The notes beneath the pieces were generated by a model. It was not told the origin of the DNA. It saw only the letters and a list, made by a program, of their open reading frames with translations, and did not search any database. This document shows positions 11,672 to 24,206 of a stretch of DNA of 64,000 bases, in pieces. The position numbers and the translations under genes were made by a program. How positions within the stretch are numbered: position 1 is the stretch's first letter; the number at the start of each line of letters is the position of its first letter. The stretch is from Helicostylum pulchrum (lineage: Eukaryota > Mucoromycota > Mucoromycetes > Mucorales > Mucoraceae). The DNA lies in contig JAIXMO010000029.1 in assembly GCA_025677825.1 (NCBI GenBank), positions 62,001 through 126,000 of the forward strand. Reading direction: 5' to 3'.

Positions 11672-13865
11672 ATGGACTTATCAACTTTTCAGCTAGTTGA
11701 TGCAATTAATGATATGGATATGCTGAGAAACTTATCTGGTCAGCAACAGCCAGAGCAGTATTCACAACAGCAGTCTAACAATAATAATGCATATAATCAG
11801 CTACATGGAGATATTGATATGCTATTTCAATCAGATCAACTTAGTGGATCGCCGCATGTGAATTCGTATCTAGCCTATAAAAACAATTGTGCTTCTACTA
11901 CAACCAGCGTTAGTACACAATCGAATCAAATTATGTCATCGCCGCATTACAGGTCAACTCTTAATAATAATCAACGGCAAAATGATTGTTTTGATCAAGA
12001 GGTATATAATAGAAAAAACAATAACGATGAAAGTATGTATTAAATAAAAAAAATCCTATATCTTCTTTTTTATCCTGCTTAGGATATTCTTACGCCTCTT
12101 ATATCACCAGCTATGACTCCCTCTTTTAGTTATCAAGTTCAACAGCAAAAGAATCATCAACATCAACATCATCAGTCTATCAATTTTAGTAGCGGCAACG
12201 ATATGGACTTTTCTCCGCTATCTTCGCCTGCCATTTTGCCCCAGATTGATCGCCATAGAAACCAACAATCAACAGCTCGCACTTCATTTCAGGATCAGCT
12301 GGCTTCTTCAGTTGCTACTGACAGTAACAGCAATCCTACCGGAGATTCTTATAAAAATATGTCCGCCAATCAAATATGTGAACAATATGAACAACTGGAA
12401 CATGCTAAAATGCTGATCACTCAAAAGCTTTCTGAGCTTCAAAAGTCTCAAAGACATCATAGCAACCAATTTAATGATGACCACCATGGTTACCAAAGAA
12501 GTTTATTATCTTCGGAATCAAACTCCTCCAAGGATTCTAGCTCCTCTTTATCTAATACAAATGGTAAAATCAATAAGAGAAACTTTTTTTTATATTTATT
12601 TTACTAATTTTTTTTATATTAAAAAAAAAGGTACGTCAATGATGCAACAACAAAAGCAAATGAATAACGATCATATGTCAATTCATCATCAAAGTGTCAT
12701 GTCTAGACCTAGCTCACCAAATAAGTCTCCTCCTCGTATGGAACCTGCTACACCTGCTTCTTTAATGAATATGAAGATGAACACAAACCATTCTTCTAAA
12801 CTTCAATTTTCTTCCAGTGGCAGAACCCAACAATTTTATTCAAAGCCAACTTCCTCCGCTATGAATTACAATGTTTCACCCAACATGGTGCCTACTAATA
12901 AAAATCATATATTCCAGTCCCCAAGTATGACCAGTACACCAATTCAAGAAAACATGGTTATGTCACCTATGATGACACCTTCTACTACCTCTTCTACTTC
13001 CAACATAAATACTACTCCTCCTACAACTACTACTACAACTACAGCTAATACAACTACGAATCAAACCATTCCTATATCACCTTTAGCACTTCATCCTCGT
13101 ACCAATGTCAAAGTACGCTCCTCTTCTATATTAAAAGAAAAATCTAGTCCCTCCCGGTTTTCTAAAAAGCAACGAAGAGAATCATCCGACTCCAAAAGCA
13201 CGCACGGAGCGCATGCTTCACCTCGGGCTCTAAAACCTTTATTGATCAGTCCGACATTAAATCCGGGTTTAAAGCCTTTACCCAGTAGTATTATACCTGC
13301 ACGATCTGTTCATTCAGCCGAAGACGCGGAACGAATACTAGCTACGCGATCGAATTATCAGAATCTAATGGAAGGTAAAGGAGCCGCGTTAGGTATCGCG
13401 TTCTCTACACAAATTAAAAGTGGACTTGAGGTGAGAAGAACGGCTCATAAGGCAGCAGAACAGAAGCGCCGTGATTCTTTGAAGGAGTGGTTTGATAGGC
13501 TGCGTCGTGAGGTGGAAGACGGGTACGTGAAACGACAAAAGACGTTGATGTCGCAAGTGATTAAAGCGCAAGAGTTGGAGAAAAATAATAATAATAAACA
13601 AAGAAGTAACACAACAGATGAGGAAATGGAAGAAGCTGCAGCGGTCGATTCAAGCGCTATGAAACCGTTGTCTAAAGTGCTTTTGCTTCAGTATGCGTAC
13701 GAGTACATCTCGTCGCTTAAAAGCACGTTGGAAGAAAGAGACTCGACAATTGAAAAACTCTTATCGGATGAACTTGGTAGTAGTAAAAGTAGTATCGGTA
13801 GTCTTAAAAGAAGACAAGATGATGACGATGAGACTGATAATGATATGACCTATGACTGTTTGTAA
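11672..13865 (+). CDS. bHLH transcription factor
   Basis: Three exons, 11672-12001, 12083-12563 and 12631-13865, in phase, give 681 residues. The N-terminal 500 residues are low-complexity Gln/Asn/Ser/Thr-rich, typical of fungal activation regions, with several short S/T-P patches. The basic helix-loop-helix lies at about residues 537-640: the basic region RRTAHKAAEQKRRDSLKEWF has the His-Glu-Arg triad that reads E-boxes, then helix 1, an unusually long loop (over 45 residues, with poly-Asn and an acidic run), and helix 2 (KPLSKVLLLQYAYEYISSL) followed by a short leucine-containing coiled extension. Related fungal proteins include Rtg3/Cbf1-like and SREBP-like factors, but no orthologue can be named. 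Target genes are unknown. Confidence 0.85.
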
Positions 13866-14436
13866 TTTATTACAGCAGTAACTTTATATTAATTTTTTAT
13901 GCACACTATACACACACATACACATTTCTATTTTATATGCCTTATATGCCTTTATGCCCCTGTCCTTCCTTCACCCTGTTATTTTCTGCATATTTATCAA
14001 CATTTAAAAAAAGAAACTTTTTTTCCCCCTTATTATCTTTAAAAAAAAGTCAACTATACTATTATATTTCATATGTCGTAAGAACTTCATTTATATTCCC
14101 AACTTTTTTTTTTTTAATAAAACTTCATTCAGCACATATAAAAACTTTCAGGTTTAAAAAAAATGGCTTGCAAACGGAGTTTTCATTCAGGGCCAAAAAA
14201 ATTTCATTTTTTTTTGTGACTACTGTAGTGACAAGCAACAAGGTGACAGATAAAAAAAAAATGAAAAAAAGGATCATATCTTACTTTTTAAAGAAGAGAG
14301 AAAAAGTTTAAACTTGATTTTTTTTTGCTTCCTTTAGTAAAAAAAAAAAAAGAGGGACAAAAGGACAGAGGAGTTCTGACGTACAGATATAAGAAACACA
14401 CACAAACACTATACATATAACAAGAAGAAAAAGAGG
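13866..14436. other. Intergenic, 3' end of bHLH gene and promoter of the nucleotidyltransferase gene
   Basis: AT-rich with poly-T and poly-A runs. Open frames here on both strands are phenylalanine/lysine-rich chance frames. No regulatory motif stands out. Confidence 0.5.
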
Positions 14437-16937
14437 ATGCAGGCATCCAACGATAAACCAACCATTGAGAGTGACAGACATGAACTTGCTCAGCAAGAAG
14501 AAGTGAGTAATGTACCATCTCAATCGGTTGAACAGGTACCCACTGAGTCTTATAATACTTTTGTCCCATATGTTCTCGAGCCTCAACAAGAAGATAATAT
14601 TTCGATAGATATGATAAAACTATATCAAGTAATGATTTTTTTATAGACATATCTTTTTTTTTTTTTTTTTTTTTTTGTATACTGATTGCCTGTCAAATAG
14701 GAACTTTTACCGAAAAAAGAAAGCCATGATAGACGTATCAAGTTTGTAAAATTAATGGATAGATTAATGAATACAGAGTGGCCAGATCATGATATTAAAG
14801 CTCATGTATTTGGGTTAGTTACAGAAAAGAATTCTTGAAAAAAAGGGATATTGAATTAACCCAAAAAAAAAAAAAATGCACTGTAGGTCTTCAGTAAATG
14901 ATTTAGGTACCAGTTCTTCAGACGTCGATTTGTGTATAACTACACCTTGGAATGGACTTCGTAACGTTAAAACATTGGCTAAATTGTTTCGAAAATGTAA
15001 GGATTTATATATACATGTGATATTAGTAGTGTGTCTAATTTTTTCTTTATGGTTTAGCCGGCATGCAACATGTTGTTTGTGTTCCCCGTGCAAAAGTCCC
15101 AATTGTTCGCTTATTTGATCCTGAACTGTAAGTGGATATATTAGGGTTTTTTATTATAGCATTTATTTATTTAATTTATTAGACAACTTTCGTGTGACAT
15201 CAATGTGAACAATACATTAGCACTTCAAAATACAAAAATGATTAAAGCGTATGTTGCACTTGATTCTCGTGTAAGACCGCTCATTATGATTATTAAACAT
15301 TGGACCAAGCAAAGGTTATTAAACGATGCAGGTAACAAAAAAAATTAACAATTAACAAAACTATTTTATTTTTTTAATCCTGTATAATTATTTTTTTAGC
15401 TAATGGTGGTACGTTATCATCCTATACTTGGACTTGTATGATTATCAACTTTTTACAACAAAGGCAACCACCAGTTCTTCCTGTACTTCATCATATAGAA
15501 AACGAGAATAAGGACGAAGATTATTTTTTCGATAATGTGGAAAAGTTAAAAGGATTTGGAGCAGCTAATCAAGAGAGTTTGGGTGGGTTGCTTTTTGCGT
15601 TCTTTCGTCGATTTGCGGTAGAATTCGACTACCATACACAGGTGGTTTCTGTTAGACAAGGTCGATATCTTTTAAAAACAGAAAAGGGATGGGATACGGG
15701 GAGAAACAAGATGAGTTTATGTGCGGAAGAGCCGTTTAATGTGAGTCGGAATTTAGGGAACTCTGCCGATATTGCATCGGTGCAAGGGTTACGATGTGAA
15801 TTTCAAAGGTTTTTGGAAATGTTAATAGCTGGAGAGGATTTGGAGACGATCTGTGCGCCTTATCGACCAATGTCTGTCACTACATCCAGTACTACTGAAA
15901 TACCCCCTTACAGCAACAGTAGCAACAGCAATACACTGACTTTAACATTACCTGCCGAAAATCGTACGTCCTCATTCTTTTTACCAATTTATCCCTATTC
16001 AGATTATTCATCCTCATCACCATCATCTTTTGCTTCCAACGCAACTGTCACAACACACCCATATGATCGTCGAAGAAGTATGGTAGATGGAATCTGCTCT
16101 TATCCCTCGGCCATTTTATCCGACACCGATAGTGCGTCGTATCCAGTACGCTCCACATCGTATACTTTCCGCGCACCGCCTATCTCCAAACCTTGCCATA
16201 CATCATTCAACCCTCGTTTTAGTTCTTCGCAAGCATTGGATACCATCCTTCGAGTTCGTAATACAAGACACGGCAGCCATCCTTTACCTCCTGTACCCTC
16301 CACTTTACTCTCCATGCTCAACATCAGTGCAAATCACGGAACAGATCAATCGGTGGATAAAATATTTGCCAGGTATCATAAAAAGCAGCAACAACAGAGC
16401 TCGTCTCCACCACCACCACCACCCTCCTCGAAAGCCAGTAACGAAGGAAAAGCGACAAAAAAGAACCCGGGCGCTCATCGACGAAAAGGAACCAATCACA
16501 GCCAAAATAATCGTCACCATTTTGAAAACAATAGAAGATTGCCTAGACGTAGGTCTAGTGTTATGGACTGGCCTACTATCTGTAAAAACAATTCAAATCC
16601 ACAACAAAGTAGTAGTACGGGGTCAGAGGAGGAACCGCAACGCTTACGTCGGTGGTCGACTACCAAGAAACAACAGCAAATGTTGAATGAAGAACCCAAA
16701 CAAAGGACGCTGGCAGAAATCGTTAAAATCGCTACTCCTACAATCAAACAAAAATCAGCTCCTTCTTCGCCCATCCCTAGTGCTAGTGTGAGCGCTTCAA
16801 GCGCGAAAGGTAGTAGTAGTAGCAATAGGAATAGGCGACAAAGAAATGCAAACAACAATAAATCTTCAACTACTGCTTCAAATGCATCGATTAGTAATAA
16901 ACAAAGAAAGAAAAATAGCATTAAAGCTCATGCTTAA
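14437..16937 (+). CDS. Cid1/Trf4-like non-canonical poly(A)/poly(U) polymerase
   Basis: Terminal nucleotidyltransferase that would add A or U residues to RNA 3' ends. Six exons: 14437-14628, 14701-14813, 14887-14996, 15058-15127, 15183-15331, 15400-16937; all phases agree, giving 723 residues. The Pol-beta-type catalytic core begins at about residue 101 with FGSSVNDLGTSSSDVDLCI: the Gly-Ser motif and the DxD pair. The third metal ligand is the Asp of LSCDINVNN. A PAP/25A-associated domain follows (IIKHWTKQR, then GGTLSSYTW; later FFRRFAVEFDY). The last ~220 residues are low complexity and Ser/Asn/Lys/Arg-rich, with a His-rich patch and basic clusters that may bind RNA or act as a nuclear signal. 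Nucleotide preference cannot be read confidently. Confidence 0.9.
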
Positions 16938-17318
16938 GAGAAAAAGAAGGCAAAAAAAATTGATAAAAAACGATACTTGCGAGAGAAAAAAAAATAGATT
17001 GTACATAACAAAAAAAAAACTTATATAGCAAACACCCCCAAAAAATCACATAATTGTATCCCTCCCTCTCCCTCTCCCCCCCCCCCCCCTTTTTTTTTTA
17101 AAAAAAAAAATCAAAAACATTAAATAGAAAACCTTATATTACCACAATGATATTCATATTATATAAAAATAAAAAAACGAAATAAATAGTGATCTTTTTT
17201 TTTTTTCGCATAATGAAATTATATACCCAAAGTAGGGAGAAAAAGGGTGCTTGAAAAAAAAGAAAGATATTTGGGCGTTTCTTTCTCTTTACTCATCAAA
17301 ATCTAATATACAAAGAAA
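16938..17318. other. Intergenic low-complexity DNA
   Basis: Poly-purine and poly-pyrimidine runs, including a CCCTCT/poly-C/poly-T tract at about 17060-17100. Nothing coding is seen. Confidence 0.6.
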
Positions 17319-17827
17319 ATGACTTGCTCTACAAAATTGTTATTGATGACTATTACGGTATTGTCAGTTTGGTTACAACTCTCTCAAGCGTACTGTGTTT
17401 ATAATCAACTTGACGGTGCAGATTCTTATTTTTACATAACAGAGCGTGACGCCAACGCTAGGGTTTCTTTTAAAAAACGAATTAATAGCGGCCAAAACGA
17501 ATGCTGCCCATGGAACAATAGAGAATGTAATCCTCATGTTTTACGAGATAAACTCGTCAAATTCCATGTAAGTAGTATTTATATATACTTTTTTTTTTCG
17601 GTGTGTGCGTGTGTATGTGTGTGTGTATAACTAAATAATTGTTATTGTAATAGATTACATTTGGTTTATTTGGTGCTAGTCTTGAAGGTGCTGATGTGTT
17701 CGTTGCGTACTGTGGAGCTGGAGGCGGTCTTGTTTTGACGGTAAACGATGTGTATAGTATCACTGCTACTTGTAATGAAGATTATGGCGCTGTTAATAGT
17801 ACAATCATTCCCCCTATATACGCATAA
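17319..17827 (+). CDS. Small secreted cysteine-rich protein, paralogue A
   Basis: Two exons, 17319-17567 and 17654-17827 (phase 0 intron containing a GT-repeat), give 140 residues. Residues 1-24 form a signal peptide with a leucine-rich core ending in SQA; no membrane segment follows. The mature protein carries a cysteine pattern shared with the next gene: Y/F-C-x-Y-N near the new N-terminus, ECC-x6-C-N-P in the middle, then C-x-AGG and a final Cys. That pattern suggests disulfide bonding outside the cell. No known domain is recognised. The neighbour at 18439 is a diverged tandem copy. Function is unknown; such proteins in Mucorales are wall-associated or effector-like candidates. Confidence 0.85.
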
Positions 17828-18438
17828 AAAGTAATAAACTATCCTATAAATAATAACTCTTTTTTGTTTAATTGACTATCTTTATAAATCGATAGTTGGC
17901 AATTTTTCTCTTGTTTTTTTTAAAAAAAAAAGGGTGCAATTAATACTATAGTAGATTATCATAATATGTTTTATAAAGGTTCTCCACAAAATGTAATATT
18001 TATTTTTAGCAATATCGACTTTCGGAATAACCTTTTAGAATAAGAAACTGTCAGTTAGTAATATTAATAAGACCCCTTCTCCCTTCTCTATTTCTTTAAT
18101 AAAAAGTCATAGCGCAGACGCAATGAATGTCTCATTTATTAAATGCATACACATAATAGATTATCTGACAACAGTTACAATAAAAATAAATCTAGTGAAT
18201 TTCGGATATTGACCATATATGTCACACACAAAGAAATATAGTAGTTTATCGACAATAAAATCTAAAAAAAAAAGGCAAAACGAGGAGGAGCAAATGCGCC
18301 GAAAAAAAAAAGTAATCTGTACAAGTAAAATAATATACAAAGAAACGTTTAATGTGTGCAAAAAAAATATATATATAAATACCTTCTCGAATTTAATAGA
18401 AAAATAACTTTATACTTACTCACGTTTCGAAAAAAAAA
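17828..18438. other. Intergenic spacer between the two secreted paralogues
   Basis: AT-rich; no credible open frame, RNA gene or duplicated coding remnant was found between the paralogues. Confidence 0.5.
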
Positions 18439-18995
18439 ATGACTTCATCTACAAGGCTAATTTTAATAGTTGTTGCTCTCTTTTCTACCCTTTTAACGTA
18501 CACACAAGCGTTCTGTATTTACAACATGATGGAAACCGCAGGAGCAACTGTTGATGTCTTTGATTTTATTCATGAAGATTCGTAAATACAAAACAAAAAA
18601 ATATACGTGATTTATACATTTTACTAAATATAAACCTATTAAATAGTCCAAAATCTTTTAAAAAAGTAATTGATGCTGGTGATAGAGAATGCTGTCACTA
18701 CTCTAACACAGATTGTAACCCTACAGGTCTTCGACATGTGGCTATTTACTTTCACGTAAGTTTTTTTTTTATCCCCCCCCCAAAAAGGTTTTTTACGTTA
18801 CACTAAACTTTAATTATACAAAAATAGGGTTGGATGAACCATGGTGGACTTTTTAGAGAAGGACATAAGAAAGTGTTTAAATGTGACGCTGGTGGAGCAC
18901 TTCAAATTTACGGAACTTCTCCGGAAGACGCTAGAGCTGTATGTTACGAATCAACTGGTAGCGTAATAGAGGCAGCTATCATTGGAGATCTTTAA
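18439..18995 (+). CDS. Small secreted cysteine-rich protein, paralogue B
   Basis: Three exons, 18439-18581, 18647-18755 and 18828-18995, encode 139 residues. The exons are too short to show up as long open frames, so the gene is easily missed. The N-terminus is a signal peptide (ILIVVALFSTLLT core, ending TQA) followed by FCIYNMMETAG. The mid-protein block DRECCHYSNTDCNPTGLRH matches paralogue A in Cys spacing (ECC-x6-CNP), and KCDAGGALQIYG matches its CGAGGGL block. It has one extra intron compared with A, at residue 48, while the second intron falls at the corresponding place after the F/Y-H motif. Product is probably extracellular; function is unknown. Confidence 0.85.
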
Positions 18996-19398
18996 AATAC
19001 GAAAAATTAGAATTAGAATTAAAAAAAAAAACCTTAAAAAAGGTCTGGGTTTATATTTACAAAGTGATACAAGGAAAAAAAACGCATGAATTTTGACAGG
19101 ACTGCACATTCCTGGTGTAAAAAAAAAAAAATCGTTTTTTGTCACATAAACAAAAAGTAGCACTTTTTTTTATAACATTTTTTTTAAAATTAATTTTGTT
19201 CTTGGGAAAGGAAAAAAATAAAGATGCAGGGTCATGTAAAGAGTTATGACAGGCTACAAAGGGGGAGAGTGTGATGCATTAGATTTTTTTTGGGGGGGAA
19301 ATTACGAAAAAAAAAAAAAAAACGCGGAGCTTTTTTTTTTGTATATTTATATTTTCACTGCCAATAATAAAAACTTTTTTCTTTATTTACTTTTTATT
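18996..19398. other. Intergenic, promoter side of the VTC gene
   Basis: Poly-A/poly-T rich; nothing coding is seen. A pyrimidine-rich leader precedes the ATG at 19399. Confidence 0.5.
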
Positions 19399-21568
19399 AT
19401 GAAGTTTGGCGCTAATTTACAAGAAGCAATTTCAGAAGAATGGAAATCGTACTATCTAGACTACGATCTGTTAAAGAAAAAGCTCGGTAAAGCCGAGATA
19501 GAAAAGACCTTTACTGAACGAGACGAAACTGAGTTTGTTGAAATGTTGGATAGTAACCTCGAGAAAGTAAGCGAAGAAAAAAAAAACGCAGTAAAAAAAA
19601 AAAAAAAAAAATTTTAAAAAAAGAAATACATATATATAGGTATACGCTTTTTACAAGGCCACAATGAATACAATACGAGACGAGATAGAATCGTGCGCAA
19701 CAGAGATTTCCAACGGAGAGCAAGAGGCTTTATCCATGCAAGTAAAGATCAACCAAGTTGCCGACGACATTGCCCGTCTCGAAAAGTTTTCTCGAGTCAA
19801 CTACACTGGCTTTTTAAAGATTGTAAAGAAACACGATCGTCACACGAACTATATTCTTCGGCCCATGTTTATGGTACGTTTAAACCAGTGTCCGTTTTGG
19901 AAAGACAATGAAGACAACGATGCGCTTTTGATCAAACTTTCCGAACTGTTTAGTATTGTGCGCGAAGGAGATAATACTACAACAGCGGCTTGTCCCGTAT
20001 CTTCTAGTTTAGTCAAGGATTCAACGGTGTTTGCGCTTGGTTCGCATCGTACGGTGATTAAAAGATTTTTTGTGCATACCGACGATATATTCGAGTTGAA
20101 AACACACGTGCTTCGTCATTTACCTGTACTGGTCTACAAAGACAACGATAAACTAATTGGGAGCAAAGACATTGATCCGGCGATATCTACGTTATACCTG
20201 GATAATGCAAATATGGATACGTATTGCTCTAGAGTAGAGTCTACACAAAACTCACAATTGATCCGACTGCGTTGGTACGGATCAGCAGAAGGAAATAAAT
20301 CGATTTCGGTTGAAAGAGGAACGTTGGATGATGAAGATCGAAGTGAAGCCAAGGATAAATTTGTTATAAAAGATAAATTTGTAAATGGATTCTTGCGTGG
20401 AGAAAAGGTGTTTTTAGAAAAGGCGGTTAAAAAAATGCAGTCAAGCGGACGGACACAAGATGGTATCAAGGAGTTTACGATTCTTGTCAATAGTATTCAG
20501 AAGCAAATTATAGATAATCACATGGAACCAGGTATATACATATATAAAAAAAAAAGCGTGCGTAAAGATTGAACTTTAACCCCTAAAAGATGTATAGTTT
20601 TAAGAACTTATTATAAACGTACTGCGTTTCAAATTCCTGGGGATGGTAATGTTCGAATGGCACTGGACACGGATCTTTGTTTCATCCGAGAAGATTCGGA
20701 CCTATTCCCAAACGAGTTAAAACGACGACAACGACGCCCGGAAAATTGTTGGAGACGACCAGACGCCGATATTAATTTCCCTTTTAGTAATTTAAAAGAA
20801 GACGAGGTCAATCGGTACCCTTATGCTACGTTTGAGATCAAGATGAGGTTAGGGCCGAATGAATCAGAGCCGCAGTGGGTTGTTGATTTGCAAGAAGGAG
20901 GGTTGCTGGAAAAGGCGTACCATTTTTCAAAGTTTGTTCACGGTATGGCTATCATGTTTGATACGCGTGTTCCGTTACTTCCTTATTGGTTGGCACAGAT
21001 TGAAGATGACGGTAAACATTTGCCAGTCTTACCTGCACAACAGGCTCATCCTAAACCTAAAATTCCAGATGAACGTACTGCTCTTCTTTTAAATCAAGAG
21101 ACCACCAAACCTACATATGCCAGTGTATTAAAAAAATCCATCTCAGAACAAGAACCAGCCGAATCTTCTACTTCACGTACTGTCCAATCAAAGACAGACA
21201 TTGTTTTACCGCCGGTCCCAAAGAAAGTACAGGCGTCGATCAAGGTTGAACCCAAAGTGTTCTTTGCGAATGAACGTACGTTTTTTTCGTGGATGAAATT
21301 CAGCGTGATTCTGGCTACGTTTTCGTTAGCATTGTTTAATTCTGGAGATTCGGTAGGGAAAATATGTGGTATAATGTATACGTTGGTGTCAGTGAGTACG
21401 ATGATGTATGGGGCAGGGTTATATTATAGGCGGCGCGAGTTGATTCGTGCAAGGCTGGCTGGTCCGTATGATGAAATGGTTGGGCCTACCGTCGTCTGTT
21501 TTGCTCTCTTGTTTGCCGTTGGAATGAACGCCTACCTTAAATTTTCTTATCCAGTTACTTTAAAATAA
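19399..21568 (+). CDS. SPX-VTC-DUF202 protein (vacuolar transporter chaperone subunit)
   Basis: Subunit of the VTC complex, which makes polyphosphate and moves it into the vacuole. Three exons, 19399-19566, 19640-20531 and 20598-21568, give 676 residues. The SPX domain spans about residues 1-150, with the inositol-pyrophosphate-binding type segment FLKIVKKHDRHT. The VTC tunnel domain (about 175-455) keeps RLRWYG, the R-T-A-F-Q strand, the EIK glutamate and FSKFVHG lysine. A linker follows, then a DUF202 membrane domain of three helices (about 560-676) introduced by VEPKVFFANERTF. One departure: the strand that reads VER-K-TH in catalytic Vtc4 reads VER-G-T here, so this may be a Vtc2/3-like regulatory subunit or a weak enzyme. 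Confidence 0.9.
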
Positions 21569-22583
21569 AGTTGGACGAAAACTTTTTCGAGGAAAAAAGA
21601 GACTAGCATATGAAGCCATATGATACCATGTTCTCTTTTTTTTTTTTTTTTTTTTTTTTCCTTTTTCTTATGTTTAAATATATATATATTGTAATGTGGC
21701 TGTATTTACAATCAGGGAATAAAGGGGGAGGAGAAAGGGGGGGAAAGGACCTAAATATGCCAAGTACGACGAATAACATTACACAAATGGTTATGTTTGA
21801 GGATAATAGCACAAAAACAAATATTATAGTCTGTCAATGGTAACTAATTTTTTTTTTTTTTTTTTTGATGTACATGACTATGAAAAGAAGAATGTTAACT
21901 TTAGAGGGTCTTTGACTTTTTTTTTTTTTTTTTTTTTTTTGTTCCGTGTTTAGTGACAACAGCAAAGAGCATAAATTAAAAAAAAAACTTTAAAGTTTCC
22001 ATGATTGGCATTTTGATTACGATTTTTTGTGAGCACGAAAAAACATTTAAGGTTCTAGAAAAATAAATAAAATTGGTTGCCATGACAACGGGAATGATGT
22101 TGAATGGTTAAACCTCAATTGATGCACAAAACAAATACATGTTTCCCATGGATTCCTTCGGAAAATGAAAAAGAGACAGGGACCTTTTTTTTTTTTTTTT
22201 GTTCCCTTCAATCGAAGCAGTCTTTTTTTTTTTTCTCTCTTGCAATGGTCTCCGCTTACATTCATTTTAAAAAAAAAATTGTTTTTTAAAGAAAGTCATG
22301 ATTGACAGGTACTATAAAAAAGAAGAAAACGTAAAACAAGAGAGAGAACAAAGAAATTGAGATTTAGTGTTATGAAATTCTGTCATATATCCTATTCAGG
22401 ATCAACGTATCACCTTTACTTTATGATACACAATTTGTGTAAATAAACAATTATTTTTTTTTGGCCACTTAAAATTTTGAATTGCGTTTTTCACAAGTCC
22501 CAATTTTTTTTCTCTCTTATTTATTTCTCAAAAACAATTTTTTCTTCTTCTCTTTTTCTTTTCCTTCTCATCTCATATTAAAC
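21569..22583. other. Intergenic with several long poly-T tracts
   Basis: Poly-T/poly-A runs of about 18-22 nt occur near 21640, 21850, 21918 and 22183. No supportable gene is present. The last 280 bp are the promoter of the next gene. Confidence 0.6.
22313..22319 (+). promoter_or_regulatory. TATA-like box (TATAAAA)
   Basis: TATAAAA lies 265 bp before the ATG at 22584, ahead of a pyrimidine-rich leader of the kind seen before many genes in this window. Motif match only. Confidence 0.35.
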
Positions 22584-23628
22584 ATGCAAACTCATTCCAT
22601 AAACCATAACGAAAGCTTCAATATCAATTCGTTTATGTATACCCACGACAGGTAAAGTGAAGAAGAAAAAAAAAGAGTAAAAAAAAAAGGGATATTGACC
22701 ATTTTTTTTCTAAAAGTAGCTCACTGGAATACGTCTCACCAAAAGATTATCAAAAGAAGGCAAGCTCATTTCAACCTTGTTTAGGAAGAGTAAATAATAA
22801 AAAGGTGACGAAGTCCAAAAAGATCATTCTTGGTAAACCAATCGATGGTAAAAAGCAAAAGATGAGTTTGCAAGAATTAAAGGCACTCAGTAGACAAATA
22901 CGTCCTCACCACCACTGTGATTTGAATTCCCGTCCTGATATTATTGCTATCAGTCGAAACTTACGAGAGAATTTAGCTAGAGCTAAATCAAAGATGATGG
23001 ATAGTTTGAAAAAGTCAAGTACACCAAAGGATTTACAAATTTATGAGTACCTTAACAAGGAAGATCTATCATCATCTTCTTCTGTTCCTTCTTCACCCAA
23101 TTTATCCTCTTCCTCTTCTTCTTCAGACTACGAAGACGATGATTATAGTAGTGTCAATAGTACAAATTCTTCTATCCAACTCAGACTAGTCACAAACGAT
23201 GCTGGTTCTGCTTCCGTCGTACCTACTAGTTCTTTCTCTTCTTCTCTTTCCACTACTACTACTACAACCACCGATACTTCCACCACTTGCTCATCCTTTG
23301 ATATCAGTGATGATGCTATGATCTTTGGTAATCCCTTACCTTTATATACCCCCGATTTCTACACATCTCCTTCTATTATGAACATGGATCTATTCTTTCA
23401 ATCTCCTCATTGGGCAAAGACAATGCCTTGCTCCAACAGTGACGTGACTGAAGATCAAATCGATTCATGGTTACAACGTGGAGGCTTTGGTGATAACATG
23501 AGTCCTATCACTATGGCAACCGATCAAGAACTAGCAGGTAAAATTATCATTGCTGTTTTATTTTTTAATAAACACAGAAAAAATTAATTTAAATTTCTTG
23601 TACAGATTTGTTAGACTTTGATATGTAA
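22584..23628 (+). CDS. Unassigned Ser/Thr-rich protein with acidic ends
   Basis: Three exons, 22584-22651, 22720-23537 and 23606-23628, give 302 residues. The short first and last exons are supported by phase agreement and clean donor/acceptor sites; the last exon supplies only DLLDFDM and the stop. Visible features are a basic segment at about residues 45-65 (KSKKIILGKPIDGKKQK), a predicted helix around RNLRENLARAKSKMM, then Ser and Thr runs with an acidic DYEDDDYSS patch, and a hydrophobic/acidic C-terminal segment. No domain or signal peptide is recognised. The mix of basic region and acidic hydrophobic patches would suit a nuclear regulator, but that is a guess. Confidence 0.75.
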
Positions 23629-23694
23629 TAACCCTAAAAAAAATAAATAACAAACATCTTTCTTCCCCCTTTCTTCTTCCTTTTTATTCTATAC

Positions 23695-23736
<42 letters not shown>

Positions 23737-24206
23737 ACACACGCACACTTAAAACATACACAAAACTAAAAACAAATGTACTACTCTTTTTTTTATATTT
23801 TTTTTCCTTTTTTTTATTTAATCTTTTCTTTTTTTTTTTTCCTCTTTTTTTTTTATCTCTGTCAGTCCCCCCCCTCCCCTTTATTCAATAAAATATAATA
23901 ATACATATAAAGTGCTAGTAAGGGAACAACCAATTATATCATCAAAGGAGAATGTCAAGCAAGAAAGAAAAAAAAAAAGGGGGTTGGGGGAGGACACTTT
24001 TTTTTATGTGTGTACAACGATACACCAAATTATTGTGTGAACATGTATACGAAAAAACCAGGGCATAAATTCAACACGCACAATAAAAAAAACCCAGGGC
24101 GCTAAATGAAATTTAAAATGTATAAAAAAAAGAAAAAATTGTTTTCTTCTTTTTTCCCTAACTCTCTTTTTTTCTTTAATAGTACTTTTATTTTTAATAT
24201 AAAGTG
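23629..24206. other. Intergenic with TA/CA microsatellite
   Basis: A (TA)n(CA)n microsatellite with CA run of about 16 units lies at about 23693-23750, followed by pyrimidine-rich DNA. No gene is seen. Confidence 0.7.

Noticed and set aside
13937..14311. 124-codon frame after the bHLH gene
   Set aside because: Phe/Lys-rich translation of poly-T/poly-A DNA with no splice or family support.
23693..23750. CA-repeat considered as a possible Z-DNA or regulatory element
   Set aside because: An ordinary microsatellite in a 3' region; no further evidence of function.
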